DNA from: Anaspis maculata
Lineage: Eukaryota > Arthropoda > Insecta > Coleoptera > Scraptiidae
Length of the DNA stretch: 64,000 bases
Direction: 5' to 3'
Assembly: GCA_949128115.1 (NCBI GenBank)
Contig: OX421964.1
Coordinates: forward strand, 53,608,601-53,672,600
The position numbers and the translations under genes are program-made. Numbering within the stretch: position 1 is the stretch's first letter; the number at the start of each line of letters is the position of its first letter. This document shows, piece by piece, positions 10,850-23,885 of the stretch. The notes beneath the pieces were generated by a model. That model searched no databases and was not told the origin of the DNA. It was given only the letters and a program-made list of their open reading frames with translations.

Positions 10850-13079
10850 AGAGAAAGAAGACTAAAATTTATTCATTCCAATCATATACTGAAGTATTTG
10901 CCACTGACAAGTTATTAAGAAAATTCATCATAATAAAGTAATTATACATATATCCGCATAATCATTATTCGGCCAACGCATGCAAGGCAAGAGGAATTGT
11001 ATGCGCTATCTGAAGCATAAAGTTTACTTGGCACTTCGGAAAAACGTGAAACTCAAAAAAAAATCTTAAGTTTGCAGAACCACTTCAATTCAACAGGGCT
11101 ACTACACAACTCTATTATCAATATATCACTGAAGTCCCAACAACTTCAAAGTCCAAATTTAGCCCCAGTCATGGCCACTGTCTCAAGGTACACATGTGTT
11201 CCTTGGCACAGGACCTTCTCTTACTATGAGTTTAAAACTGGGTTCCGCCTCGAAAGTCATACTCAGTAAATACAAAGTGGGCTGTAACGAGCGTAAGACA
11301 TTTTCGTCTTAAAAAAAGCGATGGAGGGGCAATAAAAAATAAAGGTCGAATTCAAATGCCCCAATGTCATAACAGAGGTACCAACAGATCTATACGTTTT
11401 GTGAACATTTTCGGAATTGTAATCACATAGAAGGGCACGTCGCAGTAGGTACCTATCTGTATTAGATCGATGCAATAAAGAGTGCATGCTTTCAGTTCCG
11501 GTTTATACTAGAGAACCGGATCACACTGACGTAATTGCATTGCTTGTCAGTCTCGGAGAAATACATTAAGACCGAGGTGTATTTGTCCCATTTTATAACA
11601 AAGTTAGTGCATCATTCATCACTGATTCATTGCTCGGGTCGGGCAAACACGTAAATGGATCAGACTCGTTCTGGGCAACAGCATTAGAGCTTGGGCTGGG
11701 CTTGGTCTGTTACAGTTGGCAAGTATATGACCACTATTGTAAAACTTCCAAGACAAGACCGAGCTTATCGAATAAAGGTGGGCAGACACCTCGACGCAGC
11801 TCAATTGAATGGGAAATTGCAACTAGCCCTCTTTAAACGATTTCGCTTCCTTTTATTATTGGGAAACTGTAACTGTTAGGTGTGGAAATAGAATTTTAAC
11901 TGTGCTATTTATGCGAGGAAGTCGTAAAAACACGGTTGCCTGAACGCCTTAAGTCTGTAACGAAATTACTTGGCGCCGATGGATCGGGGTTCGGGGTTCA
12001 CGTGTTGTTTCTGGAGAGATTCAAAGGGCTATGGGAGAGTGGATTATGGATGTTATAATCCCCAGGACTGTGTATCGCAGCACCCAAAGAGTAATTAACA
12101 TCCAAGACTGTCCCACGTCTTCATTTGCCCGAGTTGAAATGATGCATCTTTGTGAAATTCAAAACATTAGTCCTTGGAAAACCGCAGTTTCATATCATAG
12201 GTACTGGATGCTGGATGTCATATGTCATAATGGAGCAATGTTAAAACTACTAGGAGTTATGAGTTGCAAAAGAAATCTGGTGAGTTGGAGATGGAGTTAA
12301 AAAAACTCTCTGAAGCATCACCATTCACGAAATTTATGTTTTATAAGTGGCTTCATAATGTTTGCTTATTGATGTCGTTATCAGCTCTACGAGACTTTTC
12401 AGTTCCATATCATTTAGTAAATGAGGATGTACGAGTATGTACAGTATGTGACTTTATTTTCATATTTCTTATACCTTTCGTCATAGGACACAGCATTGGT
12501 TGAAAAGTAGCCAGGGAACTTGTTCCACTGACACCGGACAAGTGAAAAGGGAATTGTAATACATGATGTTGATTTTTCGTTGTTTTAGGCAGATGTCAGG
12601 TTTTCCCTTGGCGAGCTTAGTAATTTTATGCATGTCCGTCGATAGTGTTTTGGTCAGGTGAAGTATTCCAAGAGGCGTAAGCAACTGACTGTGTAAGAGT
12701 AACATAAATTCGAAAAGATGTTTGTTTTTCACGTGTTTTGAAATTTTTGCCTCGACTTGTAGGGTTCTATTGTGAACGAAACGCATGTCAGTGGGTAGTA
12801 GGTATCTGGTCAGTGAAGAGTTGTCGGGGAAAATATAGAAACCATTATATACTTTGTTCATGAATATGTATTTCTACTCTTCTTCAAGGTACCTATTTAC
12901 TGAAAATACTGGAAACGACGATATGTGTTGTGAAAACCTGAACCGTGAAGAAGGTACTGTCGAGGAAGACACCGTATAGTGGAAAGTAAAGCAGAACCGT
13001 GCATTTGTATTGTTTAGAAGTCTTTAAAAACGTATAGGAGAAATTGAGATGAAATAAAAGTACATATGTGCAAAATCCA
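10850..13079. other. Unassigned DNA
   Basis: No gene or repeat is recognised. Frames up to 126 codons (12481-12861 minus) show no motif. The text has moderate base composition and no obvious splice-bounded coding stretch. Confidence 0.45.
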
Positions 13080-13640
13080 AAATTTGACAGTTACGTTCCA
13101 ATTGTTCATCTGAACCAAGTATAGGTTTGAAAACCGAATGGAATCGGTTAAAAAAAGCAAGAGTTCAATACGGCGCAATGCTAACTGCCAAAATGTCGAA
13201 TTCGGCAAAAAATGCACTTCGATGATTGTCCATCTTGACATAATGCTCAAAATCTCAATGTAATCTCTTGGAAAATACAAAAGTTCAATATGGCAACCTT
13301 GAAAATGTCAAAATGGCGAATTTGACGAATGCATTTCGACTGTCAACCTCAAGTGGGTATACTGTATAGGTTTAAAATCTCAATCCGATCGGTTGAAAAA
13401 TGGAAAAGTAGAATATAGACCTCTTGAAACGTCAAAAATCAATATTTCGCAGATGCATCTCGACTGCCTAACCAAAGCAAATAGGGGTTCTCAATCCCAA
13501 TCGGATAGGTTGAAAAATGCGAGAGTTCAATATGGCGGCGGAATTAGAACTGTCACAATGACAAATGTGACGATGTATTCAGATTGCCTATTTAGTGTTG
13601 TCATAGGTTTAAAATCCCAATTGACCTTTCCAATTTTAGG
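13080..13640. repeat. ~120-bp tandem repeat, about 4.5 units
   Basis: The word GTTCAATATGG or a close variant recurs at 13163, 13283, 13408 and 13525, so the period is 117-125 bp. Each unit contains, in order, TTTAAAATCTCAAT, a CGGTTGAAAAATG segment, GTTCAATATGGCGGC, a GAAACGTCAAAA segment and CAGATGCATCTCGACTGCC. Units are diverged. The last is partial. Confidence 0.85.
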
Positions 13641-13674
13641 AGATAGAAACTACATGGTTTTTCGAGGTCACCTT

Positions 13675-13708
13675 TGACGTTTTGACGTTTATGACGTTTG
13701 GACGTTTC
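13675..13708. repeat. Four close GACGTTT words
   Basis: GACGTTT occurs four times in 34 bases at the downstream edge of the tandem array. The TGACGT half-site resembles a CREB/ATF-type element, but short repetition alone could explain it. Confidence 0.5.
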
Positions 13709-14414
13709 GTTTCTGACTTTTGCGGGAATTTTGAATCGGATAGCTATACTGTTCCCATTATCATGTGAGGAAAGTCACTAGAGCCCATAAGGGAGTTTTT
13801 AATGGACGAAGTAATAGAGTTTTTTCGTAGTAAGATGCACGTGTCTGGTGCAGCGTGATCCCTGCTGGTGCTGGTGCAGCCACACTTCCATCAAGTTTGG
13901 GTCTTTCGTGAACCGGTGCATGCCGGGTGTATTCGTCTTATTATCGCACTCGCATAGAGCGACACAACACCCTTGAACCATTTCTGTAAGTATCTTCTCA
14001 GTTTTCCACTACATATAACACACTTATTGGTAAGAACGAGGGTAAGAACAAGTGAAATCATGAAATCCATGCTGAAATCAAATAAATACACGACAGAGCG
14101 CTTGTCAGATTCGAAAAATTTCCCATTGTCAGAAACGAAATGTCATATCTCAAGAAACATAGGGCGATTTCCAATAACTGCGACAAGACGGATACACAAT
14201 GTCAAAGTGCACTTGCCAGCTCAATTCTAAACTCAGCCTCGACAATGTTTCGATTGTGTCGACATGTGGTGCTATTACTGCTATTGGAACGCCAGCTGTG
14301 TCAAATTGTGTCCATATGTGTCGAGTTGTGTCCTTATACGCCTTTTTGGGAAGCGCCCAATGACCTCGATTAACCGTCTCTTATACGCATGACGTCACAG
14401 TAAAGAGAGACAAC

Positions 14415-14605
14415 GGAAAATTGGAGACCTCAATTGGATCGGTTAAAAAATGCAAAAGTTCAATATGGCGTCCTTTTGAAACGTCAAAAATCGAAGGTTG
14501 ACAGATGCATCTTGATTGCCTACCCTAAACAAGTAGTATAAGTTGAAAATCTCAATCGTACCGGTTGAAAAATGCGAAAGTTCAATATGGCAGCCTTTTG
14601 AAAAA
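14415..14605. repeat. ~121-bp tandem repeat, two more units
   Basis: GTTCAATATGGC at 14458 and 14579 is embedded in the same ordered unit as at 13.1-13.6 kb, same orientation. About 800 bp of unrelated sequence separates the two blocks, so one array was probably split or duplicated. Confidence 0.8.
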
Positions 14606-15988
14606 CAACAAATTGGATCTGGACGTCTATGTTTGGTTAAGATCACGCCAAAAATCCACCGCAGACACGATGAACTGTGACGTAGGTATCCCGATTAGGC
14701 TCAGGCCATTATTTGAACGAATTCTCATGGATTTTTACTATAGCTGGACAGGAAAAAAAATCAGAGCTTGATTGTAGTGACTTACCTGTATTTTAAATTA
14801 TGCAACAACTCACGTCAAGCATTTTCAAGATTATGTTTATTCAAGCGTGAGCATTCGGCGATCGGTGGCGCGAGTTTGACAGATTCGCGTTAACATCAAG
14901 TGAACGGAGCCGCGCGGTGCCGTTGGCAAAAGTGACAGTCATAGACGTGACAGTACCAGTCCGACGCTAGGTCGACCGTATCGATGCGGAAAGTTCCACA
15001 CAGATTTCGATAAAATGGACGACAAAGACTAATAAAACGCATGTAGATCGAAGCATGGACCCTTTCTGAAGGTCTGGCCAGAAGGTCCGAGGGAATTATC
15101 CAGGATCTCGTAGAAAACAAGACGTGACAACAATACATTGACGCCGCCACGAGATGTGTCTGGAAATGGAAAAAAGGGGCCTTTCTCGAAATGTGAAGCC
15201 GGTAAAAATCGGGCCCTAGTGCAAATATACTGTGAGTACCCCCCAGACGTGTTTTGCCCCCTCCTGTTTTTGTGAAATTACCCCGTCAACACCGGAGCCG
15301 GCCTGCGGAATTTGATCGAACTGCCGTTCGAATTTGGAGGTGACTCTGGTGTTTTGTGTCTGATTAACGCTCAAAAGTCTCCTCGAGAGCACTGTTCGAT
15401 TTCGCACGCTGACTTGGTCAATTTCGTTCCAAAAGCCCTGTTGAAATGCCCCGAGGTGTTGAGTTTCCCAAAACCGAAAGCGTAAATTGACGTTCCTGTC
15501 AGATTGGCCAGGCCGTGCTCCAATTTCAAAAAATTTTGGCTAAATTTCAAGAAAAGTCCCGCCAAATGGCCCGCACCGGACGACACTGGGTCCCCGAAAC
15601 CCCCCGGTTGGCATTTTACACCAAATTTTTTGAAATTCTGCCCGAAAAGCCGAATTTTCGTCGCAAAAACGTAACAAGAAAGTGGAACGAATTATTTGCA
15701 ATGTCAATTCCTTTGAAAAATTTTGAATGAATTATAAAATTTTAGAAGAATCTTGGCAAATTCAAAAAAATTTTTGAAAAATCCTCACCCTCAACTTGGG
15801 ATGCGGTTCGTTTGCGAAATATTGAAAAAAATACCTTGCCAAAATCCGACGTCTGATTTTCACAAATTTGACGTCCCGTCGTTCGGTTGCCGTCAGCAGT
15901 TTCTATGAGTTGAAATGAAGGGTCAGATCCATCCCTGGACTGGATTCTATACTAAATGACGAGTTAAAGGAGGAAACACGAGGAAACA
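14606..15988. other. Unassigned DNA
   Basis: No gene is recognised. The segment 14840-15480 is somewhat richer in CG than its surroundings. Short frames there (14896-15150 minus, 15371-15586 minus, 15515-15730 plus) lack recognisable domains. Confidence 0.45.
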
Positions 15989-16380
15989 TATCTGTGGGAT
16001 GGGCTGAGTGGGTCAGCGGTTGGAATGCTGGGCTTGGGCTACCAATGCAGATGTCTCGGTTTCGATCCCTGGGTATGGACGATAGAAGAAAAATATTTTC
16101 CTTTGCCGTTCGTAAAAGCTGGCAAGGCGGCCCACCCAGTCGTTCCTAAATAATTGGGCACCTGATGCGCTCTTTGAACAAGGGGTAATAAAATAATGCG
16201 GTTAAATAATGGGGTTAGGCTTAGGCGATATGCTTACCACATCCCCGTATCCTGAAAGTGTACGCGACTACTGAGTGGCGAATACAAAGTACGGAAGCTC
16301 TAACCTTCCGCGTTGTGGGCCAAGTTCCTCCATGGGATGTAGAGCCAAGCTATTATTATTATATCTGTTATCTGTGGGAT
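15989..16380 (+). mobile_element. Full-length tRNA-derived SINE with 12-bp target-site duplication
   Basis: TATCTGTGGGAT at 15989-16000 and again at 16369-16380 brackets a 368-bp insert (16001-16368). The head is tRNA-like: an A-box-like TGGGTCAGCGG at 16009-16019 and a B-box-like GGTTTCGATCCC at 16058-16069, which together would form an internal RNA polymerase III promoter. The body has no open frame of note. The tail is a run of ATT triplets (TATTATTATTAT) ending at the duplication. Head, spacing, simple tail and perfect duplication together define a SINE inserted in the plus orientation. Confidence 0.88.
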
Positions 16381-19300
16381 TCTTCATGGGTAAGTGGTGG
16401 AAACAGCTAAAAACACGGCAAAAACTGTTTGTACTAATCCAGGGTTTCCCATCTCCCCCCCCCCCCTTTTCTGTTTCTGATGACACTGAAAACGTGGATT
16501 CGTAAAAATCAGAAATCAGCTTTGGTACCTTTATTTTGAAAATGGAGCATTCAAATTTGGCATGCGACTTCCCTGAAGGGAAATGCAGGGGCAAAGCTTT
16601 AATTTTTAAATCTTTGGAGAATTTGATTTTTTTTTTGTGGAAATCCAATATTTACTATTTTTCTTCAAGAAAGTCGCATGCCTTTGGATTTCATTTTTCA
16701 CAATAAAGATACCAGCAGTGATTTCTACTAATCCACTTTTTCAGTGGCATCAAGAAACCCTTGAAACCGCGTTTAGACAATTTTTCAGGTCCTCGCAAAA
16801 AATTTAACGCAATATATTTAGTAATAAACGCGTTTCGTTTTGCTGCTGTTCTCGTTTTTTTTATTACTTTCACACTGTTGAAATTGCAATTTGAATACAA
16901 ATTAGCATGATTATTATTATAGAGGCTGTGCTAGATTCGGAGGCCTCCCTTGTGCCGGGATTTCAACTTTTCGTAGTAGCCGCAATGTTAATTTTCAAAA
17001 GCACTGAAGTTCGTCGTAAAACGAATCTTGATCATCGTTTTATTTTCATAATTTAAAATTTTACCCCGGGATGTCTGGAGGACTGAGGGTTTTGTGGCGG
17101 GGAAGCTACGATAAATACTTCAGTTTTGATGAATTCATAAAACCAAATCAGGTGTATGTTCTTGGATCATAAGCACTTATGATAAGTTCAATCATGGATG
17201 ATAATATGCAATCAATGGGAATACTCACTTGGCAATCACACTCAAGTAACTTTTTTTTGAACAATTTTAAGACACTTTTTAATACTGCCGCATGCAGCTA
17301 TAGGAAAGTTACTGTATTCATAAAGCTGTACTTAAGTGAAACTATTCAATTTAAATACAACTGTCAGCTGTCATGGATCATGTCCCTAGCGCCAAATGGG
17401 CCTACGCTCAATCTCAAATAGCCCTGCTCTGGGCTCGAAAAGTTATCATGGTTAACTTAGATAACTTAGAACCTCAGATGGTTCAAGTATTGACGTTGGC
17501 TCCAAGGCCAAAATAAGAAAACTTCGAAACCACCGAGAATAAATGGGAACACCGCTCTGTTTGACAATCTGGTTGGCACGTTCAAAATGAAGTGCTCAAC
17601 AACTTTATGTTGTCTCCAGGGAGAAATTAGTCCGACTTTGGATCGTAAAAACTTCTGAATGACACAAACCATTTCAATTCTGTTTCAAGAGTTAGTTAAC
17701 CCATTTTTTTTGTTACCTATCCATCTTTAGGAGGTGAAGATCAAGGTGCTCACAGACCAACATATCTGCCGAATCCAGCCAGAAAAAAGTTAGTTCGGGC
17801 TGATGGCCACGCATTCAACTCTGCAATTTGGTTTGCCTATACAGTCCCATTTGGCAAAGGAAAGTCAGTCTCAAGAAATGTGGGCTATATTTCAGAATAG
17901 CCTGACGACTTGATAAATTTGATTTTCAATCGCATGTTATCGCAATGGTCGAAATACTGGTGCCAAGAGTGTTGAAAAAACTGATGTACTTATTTTAAAA
18001 TGTATCAACGCTAGACAAACAAGTCAAAACATTGAAAGTGGTTTTCTAGTAGATGGCCATCAACAGCTCGTTTAGATGGGTATAAGTAACGTAAGCTAAA
18101 ATATATATAAGTACCTGCCTGGTGCTTCTACGGAGCACCTATCTATTATAATTGAACTCTTTATTATTGTAAGCAAACAAAGAAAAATAAACTGCTTTGC
18201 TACTTACATAAAGGGTGTACCGTAAAATTTGTCAGTTTCTCTTTCGGAAGATATCTAACATATAACGAGATTTTCCATAACCTCTCACTGCTAAGAAATC
18301 GTAGCTTCTCTAATGAAGTAAGCACAAGCAGTATTTGCAGTTTCGGAACTTTCGATTTTTGATTAAAAAAATTAAATTGTTAGCCATGAACGACCTATCA
18401 AGGGTTTCGGATTTTTGATATCGAAAGCTTTTTCAAGAAAATATTGAACTGAAAACAATTTGCCGATGAATCTAAGCAGTCTCACAATTCGTGTTCTCTG
18501 TTCCTTCTAACAAATCTGGAATTCCCTTGTACTCGGCCTATATCCATTTGGAGGATTTGAGTTCGCTCAAGGATGAACTTGGATACTGCCACATTTGCCG
18601 CGCCGCGCGCAAGGAAATTGAATTTCGTTTAATATGGTGCCCACTAGTGTTGAATATCATCTCCGAATCTATTTGGACACGTTGTAACGTGACTGCCTGG
18701 TGCCTGATGTAGGTAGTAATTGGAAGCTGGCGGTTGGCACGGTAGGTAGAGGTATCTGCTCCTATAGTGTTGCTTTAACGTTGCGTGATGCAAATCAAGC
18801 AACATTTCAATTGCATCCTGTTCGAACGTGTTTGCATCCTGGAAGCCTGGAGCAGGGCGGTTTTGCGGTCCTGACTGTTCCAGGTGTTGCACCGCCGGTT
18901 GTTGCACAACGGGATTTTCCGCCTCGCGACGCTGGACGTCCGGCTGATATTGCACGGATTAATGTCCGGTTTTGCCAAAGCTGGATTAACGCTATGCTAG
19001 AAGAATTTCGTTCGCTCAGTGGTGTACGGTTAGCTGTTGACGACAAATTCCAGTTTGCCTTTACGAAATGATAAAATAATTGATAAAATGAAAAGTAAAA
19101 AGGCAGGGATAAGAAATTGAGACAATAATGCCCGATTGCACAAAGGCGCAGGCGGTATCAAATTTGAGTTCGGTACTGGACATAGGATGACATTTTTGAA
19201 GTGGAATAAAATGTAAACCCAGTTATTTCAAGGAGAGATTATGATGGGAATACAAATTATAGCTCCAAGCGTTTATTTGGCTACCAAAACCCAGATGAAA

Positions 19301-20489
19301 CAGTCTTTATTTTGGCTTGTAGAACACATCTTACAGGAACTGTCAGAGCTTTTCTTTGTAATAAAAAATAAATGACAAGTGCGTGATCCTCCAAGTTTGT
19401 TTTTTGAAAATAGTACTTTTTGTATCAAGGCCATAAAGGTAATGTTTTTTGGCCGAATCTGAAATTTTGTATAGCCGAGGCGTAGCCGAGGCTGCAAAAC
19501 AGGTGAGGCCAAAGGAGAACCTTTTGGCCGAGGTGCACACATCATTTTTTAGGCGACTATCACATAAAATTGAGCAAAATACTTATGTTTGAATAATTGT
19601 TTGATTTCTTACTCTCAATCGCAAGAGTGCTTTTCTCCATAAAACATAGTTACCTGTGACATTAGAAAACAAAATTTGTAGGTATATTATTATGACAGTA
19701 GTTTAGACAAGTCAATGATGAACGACTCATCGGGTAGTGAAAGCGATTTTTCTCAAACCCCGCCGGCACTAACTGAAGCTCAAAAGCGGCAGCTTTGGAT
19801 TTGTTTCAGCTGGAATCACAAGCTGTGTAGGTACCTGAAGCAGTATGAACATTTTGTGAGTTGGTGCCTGTAAAACAAGGCAAAAACTGGACAGGGTCTG
19901 TTTTCCTGGCGTACCTTTTGGAAAAATCACAATCGTGCAAGTCATCAACGATGTGGACTATTTACTCCATGGTGAGAGCTACGGTATCCATCGAAATCCA
20001 ACAGACACTTGTGTTTCGGACCTATTCGGGTCCATTTTCACGACTATAAGCATAACCATAACCAACAAAACAAAATAATGAAATTGCCTTTGACAGCATT
20101 TACATTTACATTGACATAGTAGCATTGAATTGGCCAATGATGTAGTAGCGTAGCAATCTTGCAACTGAAATCACCTCGGAAATCACGCAGTGGGCCTTTA
20201 CGGAGAAAATAACTGTATATTTCAAATTAATGTAATCATTAAATCTGATTTTGGGTCACCATTGAATGATTAATTGCTCTTTATTAATCAGGTATACCTA
20301 CCGCCGACTACTTCGTGATGTTAATATTCAACAGCTAAATCGGTCTAAAATCATGTAACGTTAAAAAAGCAGAATGACATTAGCCTCCCAACAAAGTAAA
20401 ACAAATGAGGTTTAGCGGCCAAAAAGGGAAATATTGACATAAGCGTACAAAAAAAAAACACATTTGGGACGTCGAAAAGGACGTAAAGA
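16381..20489. other. Unassigned DNA
   Basis: No gene is recognised with confidence. The patch 18600-19070 is less AT-rich and open in several frames (see separate entry). A short frame near 17800-17900 reads protein-like (ADGHAFNSAIWFAYTVPFG) but is bounded by stops and matches nothing I know. Near 18211 the words AAAGGGTGTACCGTAAAATT resemble the end motif of the foldback elements, without a visible partner. Confidence 0.4.
18644..18955 (-). other. Possible coding fragment of unknown family (103 codons)
   Basis: This frame is glutamine- and proline-rich in its first half, with no domain I recognise. An overlapping plus-strand frame at 18700-19071 (123 codons) is equally open, so the coding strand is undecided. 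The patch has a higher GC content than its flanks, which by itself lengthens open frames. It could be a decayed gag-like or host exon, or nothing. Confidence 0.2.
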
Positions 20490-22524
20490 ATAGTCCGGAC
20501 GTTAAGCTACATAAATGGGACCCACCTTGCATTTTAGAGACAAGCGACGAAATTTGGAACACTTGTTCACTAGACCCTACTCTTCGATTTAAGAAATGTT
20601 GCCACCATCTGCGGAAATCGTGCAGACTTTTTATACAGGGTTCAGTAGAAAAAAATTGTTGAAAAATCGTAAATCGTGAACCATAACCGGTGGACGTATG
20701 TAAATCAGGATATTGATGACTGATTCCATGCCCATGAAGATGCTGCTAACAGTTTTTAAATATCTTGAGGCGTTTTCGAAATACGCTGGAAGAAGTGAAA
20801 TTTCTTCACCTTTTTTCTTTTTTTAATAAATCAGTTGTTTCTGGAGATATTGAGCTGCAACTTGATATTCCGGCAAACAAATATGTTTTTCATGGAACGC
20901 GATGTAAAGCCATTGACAAAGCCTGCTAGATTCGAAACTAAGATCTTCAACTTTTTTTCCATCGTGAGCGCCATCTCCAAATTGCCCTTCGTGAAATTGT
21001 AGAAAAAACAACAGGTAACGACTTAATTGAACACACGCGTTCATTTTATTATGAAAAACTAGTTCCTGCATTGCAGCAATGACCTCTTCGGTCAAGAAAC
21101 GTTATTAAGTTAGTTTTTCTTGATTTCTCTCAACTTAGGTGATAACCATCACCAAATGGAACTTTGGATCGATTAGATGTTGACGACATTATAATCCACA
21201 TTATTTTGTGCAGCCAGTCACTGAATTTCATCCTCATCAGCTCATCAGCATCAGTGGTGGTTTTTTGGCAAACAGTTGAACAAAAAGTTTGCTTCGATTT
21301 TTGTGAAAAAAACAAAAACGGCAGGTCCACGTCGTCCCTTCAAACCAAAATAAAGAAAATCTGTTACCAAAAATGCTACCAATTGATACTGGAACAGTTC
21401 GGAGGATTGTCTGCTGTAGTTTCAAGTTAAACTGAAATGGATTTCCCATGCTACTTCGGCAGGAGGGACGTCTAAAGTATTGCTACAGCTTAATATTTGA
21501 AACGTTTTTTGTTGAATATTGCCAGAAACGCTTCAAATATAAGCTGTTGCAACACTTTTCACGTCCCTCCTGCGAACTAAAATGTAACAATCAGTTTGAG
21601 CTTGGCTTTAAACTACGGAGCACATTCCTCCGAATCATTTCAGTATCAGTTGGTAGCACTTTTGGGTACATATTTTCTTCAATCGGGTTTGAGGGCAGAA
21701 GGTGACCCTGCATTTTTTGCCCTTTTTACAAATATTCAAGCAAACTTACTGTTCAACTGTTTGCCAAAAGAACACCACTCAACTGATGATGATGATGAAA
21801 TTTGGTGACTGACGTTGAAAAACAATGTTGATTGAAATATCGCAAACATTCATTTGATCCAAAGTTTGATTTGGTCATGACTGTCACGTAAGTTGAGGAA
21901 AACAGGAAAAACGAACTTGATAACGTTTCTTGGGCGAAGAGGTCATTGCCACAATTGAGTACCTACCTGGTTTTTCATGATGAAACATCGTGTGTGTCCA
22001 ATAAAGTCGTTACCTGTTGTTTTTTCAACAATTTCACGAAGGGCAATTTGAAGATGGCGCTCATGATGGAAAAAAAGTTGAAGATCTTGGTTTCGAATCT
22101 AGCAGGCTTTGTCGATGGCTCCACATCGCTTTTCATTGGAAACATATTTGTTTGCCGGAATATCAAGTTGCAGCCCAATATCTCCAAAAACAACTGATTT
22201 ATTGGAAAAAGAAAAAGTTGAAGAAATTTCACTTCTTCCAAAGTATTTCGGAAACGCCTCAAGATATTTCAAAACTGTTTGCAGCATCTCCATGGGCATG
22301 GAATCAGTCATCAATATCCTGATTTACATACGTCCACCGGTTATGGTACACGATTTACGATTTTTCAACAAATTTTTTCTACTGAACCCTGTATAAAGTG
22401 TCTATACGACCGCAGATGATGGCAACATTTCTTAAATCGAAAAGTAGGGTCTAGTGAACAAGTGTGCCAAATTTCGTCGCTTGTCTCTAAAATGCAAGGT
22501 GGTTCCTCTTAGCAGCCGGACTAG
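20490..22524. mobile_element. Long palindrome, foldback family A, copy 1 (2.0 kb)
   Basis: The segment is one inverted repeat from end to end: bases after 20521 pair with those before 22504, and the outermost TAGTCCGGAC-like words lie at 20490 and 22516-22524. The centre is near 21510, so each arm is about 1 kb with almost no unpaired loop. Landmarks in both arms include CTTGCATTTTAGAGACAAG, TATACAGGG, TCCTGATTTACATACGTCC-like and CAGGAGGGACGT. Several 70-101-codon frames in it mirror each other across the centre and are not genes. A second copy lies at 44108-46380. No transposase is encoded, so it would depend on another element's enzyme. Confidence 0.85.
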
Positions 22525-22971
22525 AAAGCTTCTGTAAGTTGGTCGCCTAAAAAGATCATTTCCATCCTGTTGGGAATTATTTTCTTATTGATGTCCTTGG
22601 CTCCTGTGCTATCTACTATGAGTTATAGGTATATTTCTTAATAGCGCTAGGATGCAAATAGGCTCTCACAACTCACGAGGGATACTGTTCGAGGTACAAG
22701 AACTTACAGGAGTTCTACCAAGAAGTTAACAGAGTGTTAACGCTAACACGCCGTTGAATGGATTTTGTCCTGACCAATGCTAGGTGATTAATGATTAACC
22801 ATGGAAAATGCAGAACCTCCAAAGAACACCAAAGATCGTTTGTTTATTACCTGATTTGAAACCGAATTTACATTGTGGTCAATTGGCCAGAACCCACTCA
22901 AGAAAATCTCGAATTAGCTATGCTTTGATTAACTTTTTTTGGTGGAACCCGCGATAAGTCTACTACGAGTA
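22525..22971. other. Unassigned DNA between two foldback elements
   Basis: No feature is seen, apart from TTTTTTTGGTGGAACCCGCG near 22935, which resembles a word in palindrome D (29497-29517). Confidence 0.4.
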
Positions 22972-23885
22972 TACGGGTGTCCCGGATTAAGTGTTACAAA
23001 ATTCACAGGGAGATAGAAAATTGAAAAAAGGGGACTTTTCCTCATAAACATACCCTCGCAAACGTATAAGGAAAATACAGGCCATCTAAGTTGTTTTTCA
23101 AAACAGTTATTTCCGCATACCCAACTTTTGAACCATCCAACTGATTTTATTCAAATTCAAACCAAAGACTAGAATAGGTCTGTATCAAACAATGATAACG
23201 CATTTTATCAAACATTTTCAGGGCCGAAGGTAATAGGGGGTACCCTCACCCTTTTCCACCTATTTTGAATCCCTCCCGAATATTTTTGGAAATTGTTTCA
23301 ATTTTTGAATTCTTCGTTCAGTTTAAAGGAAAAACTTACTCTTGCAAAATTTTGATAAGAGGCTTTATTTTTGAGATATTTGGGTTTGAAACATTGGAAA
23401 ACATCTCGAAATTCCCACTCTCCAGGGCCCAAATATTAAAATTAAAAGAAAACAAGACTCCATGATTTGTCAACCGACCGGAATGAGTTTTCTGGGTGTT
23501 TTAAGTTGATGAATCACCTTTTTGGCTGAGAAACATGGAGTTTTTCAGAAAAAAACAATTTGGAGCCTGGAATGTGGCGATTTTGAGATGATTCCCTAAG
23601 TTTCAAACCCAAATATCTCTAAAATGAAGCCTCTGATGAAAATTTTGCAATCGTATTTTTTTCTTTAAATTAACGTAGAATTCATAAATTGAAACCATTC
23701 CTGAAAATATCTAGGAGGTGGAAAATGGGGGGGGGCACCCCCCGTGCCGTTTCGCCGATAAAAATGTTTGATGGAATGCGTTATTTTTGTTCAATAGAGA
23801 CCTGGTCTAGTAAACTTTGGTTTGAATTTGAATAAAATCGGTTGAACGGTTTTTGGCAAATCTGGCTTGAATTTGAAGAAACGAC
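22972..23885. mobile_element. Foldback element H
   Basis: Arms of about 320 bp (23115-23440 and 23560-23880) are reverse complements with mismatches; both contain TTTGGGTTTGAAAC-type and TTTATTCAAATTCAAACC-type words. The left side extends to GGGTGTCCCGGATTAAG at 22974, an end motif like those of elements G and I, but no right partner for that extension is seen. A run of nine G's followed by C's occurs near 23728-23743. Confidence 0.7.

Noticed and set aside
20823..22396. Several 70-101-codon frames with similar peptides
   Set aside because: They arise from the two arms of palindrome A1 and recur in A2; frames are inconsistent and full of stops around them.
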